Source of the DNA: Microbacterium hydrocarbonoxydans
GTDB taxonomy: Bacteria; Actinomycetota; Actinomycetes; Actinomycetales; Microbacteriaceae
Assembly (NCBI RefSeq): GCF_904831005.1
Contig: NZ_LR882982.1
Location: 1,736,001-1,800,000, forward strand
Direction of reading: 5' to 3'
DNA: 64,000 nucleotides
In this document: piece after piece, positions 8,298 to 16,180 of the stretch
How positions within the stretch are numbered: the stretch's first letter is position 1
Layout: every line of letters begins with the position of its first letter
Translations under genes and position numbers: made by a program
The notes under the pieces: generated by a model
Told to the model about the DNA's origin: nothing
The model's input: the letters and a program-made list of their open reading frames with translations, nothing else
The model's database searches: none

Positions 8298-9086
8298 ATG
8301 ATGTCGCTGATCGGACCCGATCCTGAACCGATCATCTGGCGCATCGACACGAGCTCCTTCGATCTCGCCGAGCACGTCGAATGGGATTCCCATTCGCATG
8401 ACGATCGGCACGAGCTCCTCTGGGCCTCGCGCGGCACCCTGACCGCGGAGACCGCGGACGGCTACTTCGCCATTCCCGGATCGCTCGGTCTCTGGATCCC
8501 TGCAGGCACCGAGCATCGCGTGATCGGCGCGGCCGGGACCACCTTCCGCTGCACGTTCATCGATGCCGAGCTGCCGTCGATCGCGCCGAGCACCACGGCG
8601 GTGGCCATCCCCGAGGTCGTACGAGTGGTGTTGGAACGTCTCGAGGCGACTCCCTATCTCGCGCCCGCTCCGCGTCTGCACGCCGAGGAGCTGACGCTGA
8701 GCCTCCTCGAGCCCGTCGAGGTGTCGACGATCGATCTGCCGCTTCCGCTCGATCTGCGGACCCTCGCGATCGCGCGAGCGCTGCTGTCCGATCCCTCCGA
8801 CGACCGGTCCATCGAGGACTGGGGTCGCCACGTCGGCTCCAGTGCGCGCAACCTGTCTCGCCTCTTCGTCGCGGAGACAGGGTTGAGCTTCTCGACGTGG
8901 CGTACGCGAGCACGCATGCGACGCGCCATCGAGTGGCTGGCGGCGGACCACACAGTGGCGTACGTGAGCAGACGAACCGGATACTCCACCCCGAGCGCGT
9001 TCGTACAGGCATTTCGACGAGAACTCGGGCGCACGCCAGGCGAATTCGCGTCGCTCCGCAGCGAGTCGAGCAGGAAGTCGGCGTGA
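8298..9086 (+). CDS. AraC-family transcriptional regulator of the iron-uptake locus
   Basis: 262 residues. An N-terminal cupin-like sensor part (about 15-120, with HSHDD and a PAGTEH-type barrel strand) is followed by a linker and a C-terminal AraC/XylS double helix-turn-helix (about 170-255; WGRHVGSSARNLSRLF and TGYSTPSAFVQAFRRELG are the two recognition-helix regions). It immediately precedes the siderophore-uptake genes on the same strand and has an iron box in front. I infer a local activator of uptake, comparable to siderophore-responsive AraC regulators; the ligand is unknown. The start could be this ATG or the next one (8301); no strong ribosome-binding site decides. Confidence 0.85.
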   Translation: MMSLIGPDPEPIIWRIDTSSFDLAEHVEWDSHSHDDRHELLWASRGTLTAETADGYFAIPGSLGLWIPAGTEHRVIGAAGTTFRCTFIDAELPSIAPSTTAVAIPEVVRVVLERLEATPYLAPAPRLHAEELTLSLLEPVEVSTIDLPLPLDLRTLAIARALLSDPSDDRSIEDWGRHVGSSARNLSRLFVAETGLSFSTWRTRARMRRAIEWLAADHTVAYVSRRTGYSTPSAFVQAFRRELGRTPGEFASLRSESSRKSA

Positions 9087-9135
9087 GGGCGACAGCGACT
9101 GGCGCCTGAGCGACATCCGCTCATTCGATACTTGG

Positions 9136-9154
9136 TTAGCCAAGCCTTAGCTAA
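9136..9154 (+). promoter_or_regulatory. DtxR/IdeR-like iron box before the siderophore-receptor operon
   Basis: TTAGCCAAGCCTTAGCTAA is 19 bp long with near-perfect outer arms TTAGC / GCTAA, and matches the IdeR consensus at 13 of 19 positions. It lies 41 bp before the lipoprotein start, in the only gap of the locus, so it probably controls the whole operon through the ATPase gene. Confidence 0.68.
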
Positions 9155-9194
9155 CTTCTTGGCGCCTCCCGAACTCCTCTCTGGAAGACGAATC

Positions 9195-10160
9195 ATGCGC
9201 TCCACGCCTCTCTCTTTCGTCGCGCTCGTCGCGACCGGACTCCTGCTCACCTCCTGCGCGAGCTCCCCTGCCGCCAGCTCCTCCGGCGACGGCGGGACCG
9301 TGGAACTCACGACCCCTGCCGGCGTCGACATCGCGATCCCCGCCGAGCCGCAGTCCGCGCTCGGCTTCTACACGACCGATCTCGACATCCTCATCACCCT
9401 CGGGTTCGATCTCGCCGGGACCCAGCCCATCCGGGACGACTTCACGGCGTTCCCCGATTTCTTCCCGCAGCAGGAGCTGGAGGGTCTGGACACATTCGGC
9501 AACTTCCCCGAGTTCAACCTCGAGGCTGTGCTCGAAGCCCGACCCGACTTCATCCTCAACGGTCTGGGCTACGAGGAGGATCTCGACGCCGGACTGCAGA
9601 AGATCGCTCCGACCTACACGTACAACGCCTTCGACGGCGGAGACTGGCGCGATGTCGTCGCACAGGCCGCCTCCGATCTCGGACGCGAAGACCAGTGGCA
9701 GGCATGGGTCGATCAGTACGACGCGCGCGTGGCCGACATCCGGGCGCGACTGGAGGCCGCGGACATCCACCCCGTCGTCGCCGACGTCGGCTACTTCGAG
9801 GGGCAGGTCACGACATCCTGCTACGGCGTTCCGTGCCTCGTGTTCGCCGACCTCGGACTCGAGATGCATGACCTCATGAACGCGACCGATGACGGCCTGC
9901 CGGCGAACGACGACTACACACAGCTGAGCCCCGAGCAGGTCGGACAGCTGGAGGGCGTGGATGTGGTCTTCACCGGCGCGAACGAAGACGGAACCGTGTG
10001 GATCGAGGACGACGCCGCTCTGCAGCAGAATCAGCTCTGGAAGAACCTGTCGTTCGTCTCGGACGGCGCCTATCACCCCTACAACTACGAGATGATCTAC
10101 GGCTCGCCCAGCGGCCAGGATGCCTTCCTGACCGTGGTCGAGAAGGCGCTCCTCGGATGA
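9195..10160 (+). CDS. Iron-siderophore ABC transporter substrate-binding lipoprotein
   Basis: 321 residues from ATG 9195 (GGAAG ribosome-binding site). The frame is open further upstream, but that part lies across the iron box and is not used. A signal peptide ends in the lipobox LLTSC, so the mature protein starts at a lipid-modified cysteine and stays on the outer face of the membrane. The rest is a FepB/FhuD-type (TroA-like) binding fold: after the Ser/Gly tether come TPAGVDIAIP, TTDLDILITLG, RPDFILNG and a C-terminal lobe around TQLSPEQVGQLEGVD. The stop overlaps the next start (ATGA), and permeases and an ATPase follow. Substrate class (ferric siderophore) is inferred from context. Confidence 0.9.
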   Translation: MRSTPLSFVALVATGLLLTSCASSPAASSSGDGGTVELTTPAGVDIAIPAEPQSALGFYTTDLDILITLGFDLAGTQPIRDDFTAFPDFFPQQELEGLDTFGNFPEFNLEAVLEARPDFILNGLGYEEDLDAGLQKIAPTYTYNAFDGGDWRDVVAQAASDLGREDQWQAWVDQYDARVADIRARLEAADIHPVVADVGYFEGQVTTSCYGVPCLVFADLGLEMHDLMNATDDGLPANDDYTQLSPEQVGQLEGVDVVFTGANEDGTVWIEDDAALQQNQLWKNLSFVSDGAYHPYNYEMIYGSPSGQDAFLTVVEKALLG

Positions 10161-11047
10161 GCGTGAACCTGGTGCACCGCATCGTCGCCCGACGTGTCGA
10201 GCGCTTGAGCCCCGGAATGGTCCGCGTCGTCTTCAGCGGGGACGGACTCGAGGGCTTCGTCTCCACAGGCGTCGGCGACGAGTACCTCCGTGTGTTCTTC
10301 CCCGCCGACGGACAGAACGAACCCGCACTTCCGTTCCCCACCGACGACGGCTACTGGGAGTTCCCCGAAGGCGTTGATCCTGCCCCGATGCGCACGTACA
10401 CCGTGCGCGATTGGGACGGTGCGGCCGGCGAGCTCACGATCGACTTCGTCGTGCATGACGGAGGTGTCGCGGCTGCCTGGGCGCTCCACGCGCGGCCCGG
10501 GGATGTCGTCGGAGTGAACACGCCGAAGGGTCTCTACGACCCGCCCTCCGACATCCAGTGGCAGCTGCTGATCGCCGACGCCACCGGACTCCCCGCTGCC
10601 GCACGTCTCGCCGAGAACCCGCCCGCAGGAATCCGCACGCGGGTCGTGCTCGAGGTCGCCTCCCCCGAAGACGAGCTCGAGATCACCCCGGCAGAGGGCG
10701 TCGAGCTGCACTGGGTGCACGGCGGGAACGGTCATGCGCCCACCCGCATCGAGGAGATCCTCCGAGCGTCCGAGCTCCCTGACGGTCCGGGCTACGTGTG
10801 GGTGGCGGGAGAGACGAAGGCGACCCGCGGCGTGCGGAAGCACCTCAGGCACGACCTGCAGCTGCCCGCATCCGCCTACAAGGTGATCGGCTACTGGACC
10901 GAGAACGCCGAAGCGTGGCGCGAGCGTTACGACTCTCTCGACGACGGCACGCATGCCCGCCTCAGGGCGATGTGGGACGACGACACGCGTCCTGCAGAAG
11001 ACATCGAGGAGGCCTACGAGGCCGAGCTCGAGAGACTCGGTCTGTGA
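10157..11047 (+). CDS. Siderophore-interacting protein (FAD-dependent ferric-siderophore reductase)
   Basis: 296 residues, ATG overlapping the previous stop by 4 nt, which implies translational coupling. This is the ViuB/YqjH-type SIP family: an N-terminal FAD-binding barrel with the RTYTVRDWD flavin motif (about 82-90), a DFVVHDGG segment and a C-terminal NAD(P)H-binding half with WVAGE...RGVRKHLR and YWTENAEAWR. These cytosolic enzymes release iron from imported ferric siderophores by reduction. Its place between receptor and permease genes supports that role. Confidence 0.92.
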   Translation: MSVNLVHRIVARRVERLSPGMVRVVFSGDGLEGFVSTGVGDEYLRVFFPADGQNEPALPFPTDDGYWEFPEGVDPAPMRTYTVRDWDGAAGELTIDFVVHDGGVAAAWALHARPGDVVGVNTPKGLYDPPSDIQWQLLIADATGLPAAARLAENPPAGIRTRVVLEVASPEDELEITPAEGVELHWVHGGNGHAPTRIEEILRASELPDGPGYVWVAGETKATRGVRKHLRHDLQLPASAYKVIGYWTENAEAWRERYDSLDDGTHARLRAMWDDDTRPAEDIEEAYEAELERLGL

Positions 11048-11071
11048 TTCAGGGGCGATGATCACCCGCTC

Positions 11072-12100
11072 ATGACGACCGTCCTTCTCGAGGATCAGAC
11101 GATCCGGGTCTCGGCAGCGCGCCGGGGCCTGGTCGTCGTCCTCCTCGCCGCAGCACTCGCGATCGCCTCGGTCGCGAGCATCTTCCTCGGCTCCCAACGC
11201 ATCGGAGTCGACGAGGTGTGGAGGGGGCTCACGACCGGCGGAGGCGATGCCGGCGCGATCGTGCAGGGCCTGCGCGTGCCACGAACCCTCATCGGATGGG
11301 CAGTCGGCGCCGCGCTCGGCATCGCCGGTGCCCTCATCCAGGGGTTCACCCGCAACCCGCTCGCTGACCCGGGCATCCTCGGAGTCAACGCAGGTGCCGG
11401 TCTCGCTGTCACGATCGGCGTCGCATTCTTCGGCATCGGCTCAGCCGGCGGATACGTCTGGTTCTCTTTCGCCGGCGCGATCATCGCCACCGTGCTCGTG
11501 TACCTGATCGGCTCCGCGGGCCGCACGACTCCGGATCCGCTGCGGATGACCCTGTCGGGCGTAGCGCTCGGAGCAGTCATGGGCGGGGTGGTGGCGGCGA
11601 TCGGGCTGCTGAATCCTGCGGTCTTCGACTCGGTGCGGTCGTGGAACGCCGGCTCGCTGAGCGCGCTGACGCCGGATGCGTACGCGGTTCTCCCCTTCCT
11701 CGGAGTGGGGCTCGTGCTGTCGTTCTGCATCGCTCCCTCTCTCAACGCCCTCGCCCTGGGCGATGACCTGGCCACCGCCCTCGGCTCCCGAATCATCGTC
11801 ACCCGAGTACTGTCGATCGTCGCGGTGACCCTGCTCTGCGGAGCCGCCACGGCGGCGGCGGGGCCGATCGCGTTCGTGGGCCTGATGGTGCCGCACGCGG
11901 TGCGCTGGTTCGTCGGAGCACACCAGGGCTGGATCCTGCTCGGCACGCTGTTCGCCGCTCCCCTGCTCCTGCTCACGTCCGACGTCGTCGGGCGACTGGT
12001 GTTGAGCACCGGAGAGCTCCCTGTCTCGGTGGTGACGGCGATCATCGGAGCACCTGTGCTCATCGCGCTCGTGCGCCGACGAAAGGTGAGCGGACTGTGA
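11072..12100 (+). CDS. Iron-siderophore ABC transporter permease (FecCD family), subunit 1
   Basis: 342 residues, with about nine or ten hydrophobic segments after a short cytosolic N-terminus. Family motifs include RVPRTLIGWAVGAALG, LIQGFTRNPLADPGILGVNAGA and the GPIAFVGLMVPHAVR loop that docks on the ATPase. It overlaps the second permease by 4 nt. The two FecCD proteins probably form a heterodimeric channel. It starts 25 nt after the reductase. Confidence 0.93.
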   Translation: MTTVLLEDQTIRVSAARRGLVVVLLAAALAIASVASIFLGSQRIGVDEVWRGLTTGGGDAGAIVQGLRVPRTLIGWAVGAALGIAGALIQGFTRNPLADPGILGVNAGAGLAVTIGVAFFGIGSAGGYVWFSFAGAIIATVLVYLIGSAGRTTPDPLRMTLSGVALGAVMGGVVAAIGLLNPAVFDSVRSWNAGSLSALTPDAYAVLPFLGVGLVLSFCIAPSLNALALGDDLATALGSRIIVTRVLSIVAVTLLCGAATAAAGPIAFVGLMVPHAVRWFVGAHQGWILLGTLFAAPLLLLTSDVVGRLVLSTGELPVSVVTAIIGAPVLIALVRRRKVSGL

Positions 12101-13164
12101 CGGCGCTCCTGCCTTCCCCTCCCGACGTCGACGCGGGCCGCCGGGTGCTCACGCTGCAGTCAGCCGTGTTCTCACGTCGGATCAGCGTTCGCGCCACAGT
12201 CGTGACAGTCGGCGCGGTGCTGGCCGCGGCTGCGGTCGGGATCATCGCGCTCACTCTCGGCGATGCCCCGTTCTCACCCGGCGAGGTGCTCGGCGCCCTG
12301 CTCGGCGTCGGCGAGCCGCGCGCGCAGCTGGTGATCATCGAATGGCGCCTTCCTCGCGTGCTGGCCGCCCTGCTGTTCGGCACGGCGCTCGGCCTCGGCG
12401 GAGCGATCTTCCAGTCCCTCACCCGCAACCCGCTGGGCAGCCCCGACGTGATCGGATTCGACGCGGGCGCATACACGGGCGCCCTCCTCGTGATCACCAC
12501 CATGCAGATCAGCGTCGTCTCGACAGCCGCTGCCGCGCTCGCCGGAGGCGCAGCGACCGCGCTGCTCGTGTATCTGCTCGCGTTCCGCCGAGGATTCACG
12601 GGGTTCCGCCTCATCATCGTCGGCATCGGCGTGGCGTCCATGCTCGCATCGGTCAACACCTGGCTGATCCTCAACGCCGATCTGCGCATTGCGATGCTCG
12701 CGAGCGCCTGGGGCGCGGGGTCGTTGAACGCGATCACGGCCGAGCAGGTCGGGATCGCCGCGTGCGTGATCATCCCCGTCGCGACAGCGCTGACGATCTT
12801 CGCCGACCGCATGCACCTGCTCGAACACGGAGACGACACGTCATCGGCGCTGGGGATCCGCACAGGCGGGGTCCGCCTGACGCTCGTGATCCTCGGGGTG
12901 TGCCTCACGGCGGCGGTGACCGCCATGGCCGGTCCGATCGCGTTCATCTCGCTGGCGGCGCCTCAGATCGCGCGACGGCTGACAGGCTCCCCCAGCGTGA
13001 CGCTCACGGCCTCGGCGGCGGTCGGAGCGCTTTTGCTGGTGTCGAGCGACGCTCTGGCTCAACGGCTGTTCGCGCCGACGCAGCTCCCCGTCGGGATCGT
13101 GACCGTCTGCCTCGGCGGCGTGTACCTGGTCTGGCTGCTCATTCAGGAAGCGAGAAGGCGATGA
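12097..13164 (+). CDS. Iron-siderophore ABC transporter permease (FecCD family), subunit 2
   Basis: 355 residues, GTG start overlapping the previous stop. Hydrophobic throughout, with the FecCD signatures RLPRVLAALLFGTALGLGG, FQSLTRNPLGSPDVIGFDAG and GPIAFISLAAPQIARRL. It is the partner of the preceding permease and is coupled to the ATPase gene by an ATGA overlap. Confidence 0.93.
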   Translation: MTALLPSPPDVDAGRRVLTLQSAVFSRRISVRATVVTVGAVLAAAAVGIIALTLGDAPFSPGEVLGALLGVGEPRAQLVIIEWRLPRVLAALLFGTALGLGGAIFQSLTRNPLGSPDVIGFDAGAYTGALLVITTMQISVVSTAAAALAGGAATALLVYLLAFRRGFTGFRLIIVGIGVASMLASVNTWLILNADLRIAMLASAWGAGSLNAITAEQVGIAACVIIPVATALTIFADRMHLLEHGDDTSSALGIRTGGVRLTLVILGVCLTAAVTAMAGPIAFISLAAPQIARRLTGSPSVTLTASAAVGALLLVSSDALAQRLFAPTQLPVGIVTVCLGGVYLVWLLIQEARRR

Positions 13165-13976
13165 CTCTCTTCGATGCCGACACCCCCACCACCCGGGCCG
13201 ACGAACCGGCACGACTCAGCGCCCACGACCTCACCATCGGCTATGACGGACGTGTCGTCTCCGAGAAGCTGGGTGTCGAGATACCCGCCGGATCGTTCAC
13301 TGTGATCGTCGGCCCGAACGCGTGCGGCAAGTCGACGCTGCTCCGGGCCTTCGCACGGCTGCTGCGTCCCAGGTCCGGGCACGTACTGCTCGACGGGCGC
13401 GTGATCACCGACCTCTCGACCAAGGAGGTCGCACGGCGCCTCGGGCTGCTTCCGCAGACGTCGATCGCCCCCGACGGCATCCGCGTGTCCGACCTCGTGG
13501 CACGCGGGCGGCATCCGCACCAGACGATCCTGCGGCAGTGGTCGCGCGACGACCAGTCGGCTGTCGCGGCGGCGCTCGCCGCGACAGGCACGACCGAGCT
13601 CGCCGGGCGCCTCGTCGACGAGCTCTCGGGCGGGCAGCGCCAGCGCGTGTGGGTCGCGATGCTGCTCGCACAGGAATCACCGACCATGCTGCTCGACGAG
13701 CCGACGACGTTCCTCGACATCGCGCATCAGTACGAGCTGCTGCGCCTTTTCCAACGTCTGCACCGGGAGGGCAGGACGATCGTCGCTGTGCTGCACGATC
13801 TCAACCAGGCCGCGCGGTTCGCCGACCACATGATCATGATGCGCGACGGCCGGATAGTCGCATCCGGTGACCCTGCATCGATCGTCACGTCGGAGCGCGT
13901 CCACGAGGTCTTCGGCCTGGAATGCTCGATCATCGCCGACCCGCACAGCGGCACCCCCCTCGTCATCCCTCGGTGA
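13161..13976 (+). CDS. Iron-siderophore ABC transporter ATP-binding protein (FepC-like)
   Basis: 271 residues from ATG 13161, overlapping the permease stop. All ABC motifs are present: Walker A GPNACGKST (about 53-61), Q-loop LLPQTSIAP, signature LSGGQRQR (about 154-161), Walker B PTMLLDEPT and the switch histidine in VLHDLNQ. ARGRHPHQ is typical of FepC/FhuC ATPases. It powers the uptake of ferric siderophore and ends the operon. No siderophore biosynthesis genes are in the window, so the locus may take up xenosiderophores. Confidence 0.94.
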   Translation: MTLFDADTPTTRADEPARLSAHDLTIGYDGRVVSEKLGVEIPAGSFTVIVGPNACGKSTLLRAFARLLRPRSGHVLLDGRVITDLSTKEVARRLGLLPQTSIAPDGIRVSDLVARGRHPHQTILRQWSRDDQSAVAAALAATGTTELAGRLVDELSGGQRQRVWVAMLLAQESPTMLLDEPTTFLDIAHQYELLRLFQRLHREGRTIVAVLHDLNQAARFADHMIMMRDGRIVASGDPASIVTSERVHEVFGLECSIIADPHSGTPLVIPR

Positions 13977-14002
13977 CCGCAGCCGGCGTCGGTGGCTGCC
14001 GG

Positions 14003-14008
14003 TAGCGT
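14003..14008 (+). promoter_or_regulatory. -10 element of a probable leaderless promoter (GIY-YIG gene)
   Basis: TAGCGT lies 7 nt before the in-frame GTG 14016, with no ribosome-binding site between. Confidence 0.5.
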
Positions 14009-14015
14009 GCCACCG

Positions 14016-14438
14016 GTGCAGATGATCCAGCTCCCGTCCCCGTGTTCGCTGTGCGGTCACGTCGACGGAGTGCGCGTCGCCACAGCTCTCCTGTGCACCT
14101 GGTGCGGATGGCGCTACGGCGATTCACCCGACCCCGACCTCCCCCGGCCTGTGGTCGAGGTCGTCTACTACCTGCGCTACGACCGTCGTGTGAAGATCGG
14201 CACGAGTCGGCGCCCGCGTCAACGGCTCGCCAGCATCCGCCACGACGAGCTCCTCGCCTTCGAGCCTGGAGGGCGAGCGGTCGAGCAGGCGCGGCACCGC
14301 GAGTTCGCCGACATCCGCGAGGGCGGCGAGTGGTTCACCCTCACCCGGCCACTCGAGATCCATATCGCCGGGCTCCGTACGGTGGCCGACCCGTGGCAGC
14401 TCTATGCGCGGTGGGTGAGCGAGTCCTTGCAGCACTGA
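14016..14438 (+). CDS. GIY-YIG-like nuclease-family protein with N-terminal zinc ribbon
   Basis: 140 residues from GTG 14016 (ATG 14022 and an upstream GTG at 13992 are alternatives; the -10 position favours 14016). Residues about 10-33 carry CSLCGH...CTWCGW, a probable four-cysteine zinc knuckle. The remainder matches the MUG113/T5orf172 branch of the GIY-YIG fold: VYYLRYDRRVKIGTSRRPRQRL, where YYL and KIGTS replace the classic GIY and YIG strands, then a conserved histidine and glutamate (HREFADIREGGEWF). Family members are DNA nucleases or nuclease-like proteins of unclear role. It stands alone after the iron locus; no specific function is assigned. Confidence 0.7.
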   Translation: MQMIQLPSPCSLCGHVDGVRVATALLCTWCGWRYGDSPDPDLPRPVVEVVYYLRYDRRVKIGTSRRPRQRLASIRHDELLAFEPGGRAVEQARHREFADIREGGEWFTLTRPLEIHIAGLRTVADPWQLYARWVSESLQH

Positions 14439-14473
14439 GGCCCCGCACGGGACCGATACCGTGCGGGACCTCA
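14436..14473. terminator. Bidirectional hairpin terminator between convergent genes
   Basis: The stem TGAGG-C-CCCGCACGG / CCGTGCGGG-A-CCTCA (one mismatch, 8-nt loop) begins on the stop codon of the GIY-YIG gene and lies 25 bp from the end of the convergent SPW gene. Confidence 0.65.
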
Positions 14474-14497
14474 GGTTCTTCGCGGCGCTGGGCCTGG

Positions 14498-14881
14498 TCA
14501 GGCGCGCGCCGTGGCCTTGACCTTCGCGGGCTGCGGCTGGGAGAAGATCACCACGATGATCACTGCCACACCGACGACGACATGCGGGAGCCACACGTTG
14601 GGCGCCTCGGTCGAGAAACCGAAGATCCAAGGCGAGAGCGCCAGGAACAGGCTTGCGACGATGTCGAACACGAGGTGCACGGGCATCGGGATGAATCCGA
14701 AGGGGCCCCATTCATACTTGGTGAAGAGGCTGTACACGATCAGGCCGACGCCGAGCACGATGGGGATGATGACGGCGGGACCGCCGACGCTCGCGAATCC
14801 GAACAGCCACGGCGCGGCGATCAGTGCGACTCCGACCACGTAGTCGAGAATTCCGTGAACCTTGGTGGGGATGAAACGCAT
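14498..14881 (-). CDS. SPW-repeat integral membrane protein
   Basis: 127 residues; ATG 14881 follows a strong AAGGAGG site. Four hydrophobic helices form two related halves, each with an APWLFGF or SPWIFGF motif, the SPW repeat of short actinobacterial membrane proteins. HGILDYVVGVALIAAP and MPVHLVFDIVASLFLALSP begin the two halves. Function unknown; a small inner-membrane protein is all the sequence supports. Confidence 0.82.
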   Translation of the reverse strand: MRFIPTKVHGILDYVVGVALIAAPWLFGFASVGGPAVIIPIVLGVGLIVYSLFTKYEWGPFGFIPMPVHLVFDIVASLFLALSPWIFGFSTEAPNVWLPHVVVGVAVIIVVIFSQPQPAKVKATARA

Positions 14882-14964
14882 GATTCCTCCTTGGTGTCGT
14901 CGCGTGCTGCGACTCACAGTTGGTTCGCAGCAGTCGTGGAATCGGATTGCGCGGCCGATGCTCC

Positions 14965-14970
14965 TACGCT
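14965..14970 (+). promoter_or_regulatory. -10 element of a leaderless promoter (Pr6Pr gene)
   Basis: TACGCT stands exactly 6 nt before ATG 14977, so transcription should start on the start codon. No ribosome-binding site is present. Confidence 0.65.
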
Positions 14971-14976
14971 GATCGG

Positions 14977-15618
14977 ATGACCTCCGCGCCGCCTCGCTCC
15001 GTCGCCGCGCTCCGCGCGCTCGTCGGAGTGACCGTGATCGGCATCCTCGGATACACCTATGCGATCGGCATCCCGCTGCGCGGTGCGAGCCTCGTCGACT
15101 ACTTCGGCTATTTCACGAACCTGACCAGCCTGCTCACCGCGCTCGTGCTCGTGAGCAGCGGTGTGCTCGGTCTGCGCCGACGCTCCGTGCCGGGCTGGTT
15201 CGACACCGCGCGCGGTGCATCCGTGGCATCCATGCTCGTCGTGGCGCTCGTGTACAACCTCGTCGTGCCCGGCACAGGCAGCGCGCCCGTCTGGGTCAGC
15301 GTGACCCTGCACCTCGTGCTGCCGCTGCTCGTGCTGATCGACTGGGTGCTCGTACCCGACCGTGCACCGCAGCCGTGGAGACGCCTGTGGGTCGTGCTGC
15401 CCTACCCGGTGATCTGGCTGATCGTCGTGCTCCTCCGCGGCGCGACGGACGGCTGGGTGCCCTACGGGTTCCTCCTGCCGGAAAGAGGGGTCGTCGCCCT
15501 CTGCGCTACCGTGGCCGCGCTACTGGTCACGCTTCTCGCGTCGGCCGCCCTGGTCTGGCGCCTGAGCAGGCTGCGGCAGCCCGGGACCGCGGTCGATCAG
15601 CCTCTGGCCCAGCCGTAG
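14977..15618 (+). CDS. Pr6Pr-family membrane protein
   Basis: 213 residues from ATG 14977, chosen because a -10 element is 6 nt upstream. About six transmembrane helices. YFGYFTNLTSLLTALVL and the HLVLPLLVLIDWVLVPDR segment are typical of the Pr6Pr (FAR-17a/AIG1-like) family of unknown function. The C-terminal 22 bp overlap the 3' end of the convergent PemK/MazF-like gene. No substrate can be proposed. Confidence 0.78.
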   Translation: MTSAPPRSVAALRALVGVTVIGILGYTYAIGIPLRGASLVDYFGYFTNLTSLLTALVLVSSGVLGLRRRSVPGWFDTARGASVASMLVVALVYNLVVPGTGSAPVWVSVTLHLVLPLLVLIDWVLVPDRAPQPWRRLWVVLPYPVIWLIVVLLRGATDGWVPYGFLLPERGVVALCATVAALLVTLLASAALVWRLSRLRQPGTAVDQPLAQP

Positions 15619-16160
15619 CGCGCGGCGAGAGTCGCTGCCACGCGGTCGTACCTCGACCGTTCCAGCACGGCGGCCTCACGCCGCAGCCCCGTCTCATGCA
15701 CGCTGTACAGCTGTTCGACGTCCACCCATGACTCTCGCCCCTGCGAGTCCCAGTCACCCGAGCCGATCGACAGGTAATCGCGATCCCGGTCGTGAGCCTT
15801 GCTGGTCATCCGCACCGCGTACACCCGGTCTGCGGAGGCCCTCCCCACCACGAGCACCGGGCGGTCCTTGCCACGGCCGTCGCCTTCTTCGTAGGGAACC
15901 CACGTCCAGATGATCTCGCCCGCATCGGGCGCGCCATCTCGGTCGGGCGCGTAGTCGATGCGGAGACCGTCTATGCGGTCGGGATCGACGCGCACTGTGC
16001 CCGTACCGACCGCCGACGGCGAAGTGCGCACCTCGTCCGAGGTGCGCAGACGCGCGTCCGGGCGCCTCGGACGGGGTGTTGTCCGAGACGCCCGGTCAGA
16101 TCCCAATGCCGTGAGGAGGATCTCCGCGAGTCGTGTCAGGATGCCGTTGCTCTTAGCCAC
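15597..16160 (-). CDS. PemK/MazF-like protein without an adjacent antitoxin
   Basis: 187 residues, GTG start with TAGGGT exactly 6 nt upstream (leaderless). The N-terminal 60 residues are basic and low in complexity. Residues about 80-180 match the PemK/MazF fold: GEIIWTWVPYEEGDGRGKDRPVLVVGR is the conserved beta-hairpin region with the RP-VLVV strand, and SKAHDRDRDYLSIG corresponds to the catalytic-loop region. MazF proteins are sequence-specific endoribonucleases. No antitoxin-sized gene is next to it: the neighbours are a convergent membrane protein and amtB. It may be a domesticated, regulatory or inactive member. Confidence 0.75.
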   Translation of the reverse strand: MAKSNGILTRLAEILLTALGSDRASRTTPRPRRPDARLRTSDEVRTSPSAVGTGTVRVDPDRIDGLRIDYAPDRDGAPDAGEIIWTWVPYEEGDGRGKDRPVLVVGRASADRVYAVRMTSKAHDRDRDYLSIGSGDWDSQGRESWVDVEQLYSVHETGLRREAAVLERSRYDRVAATLAARYGWARG

Positions 16161-16166
16161 ACGGTC

Positions 16167-16172
16167 ACCCTA
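16167..16172 (-). promoter_or_regulatory. -10 element of a leaderless promoter (PemK/MazF-like gene)
   Basis: TAGGGT on the minus strand, 6 nt before GTG 16160. Confidence 0.6.
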
Positions 16173-16180
16173 ACGGCAGG

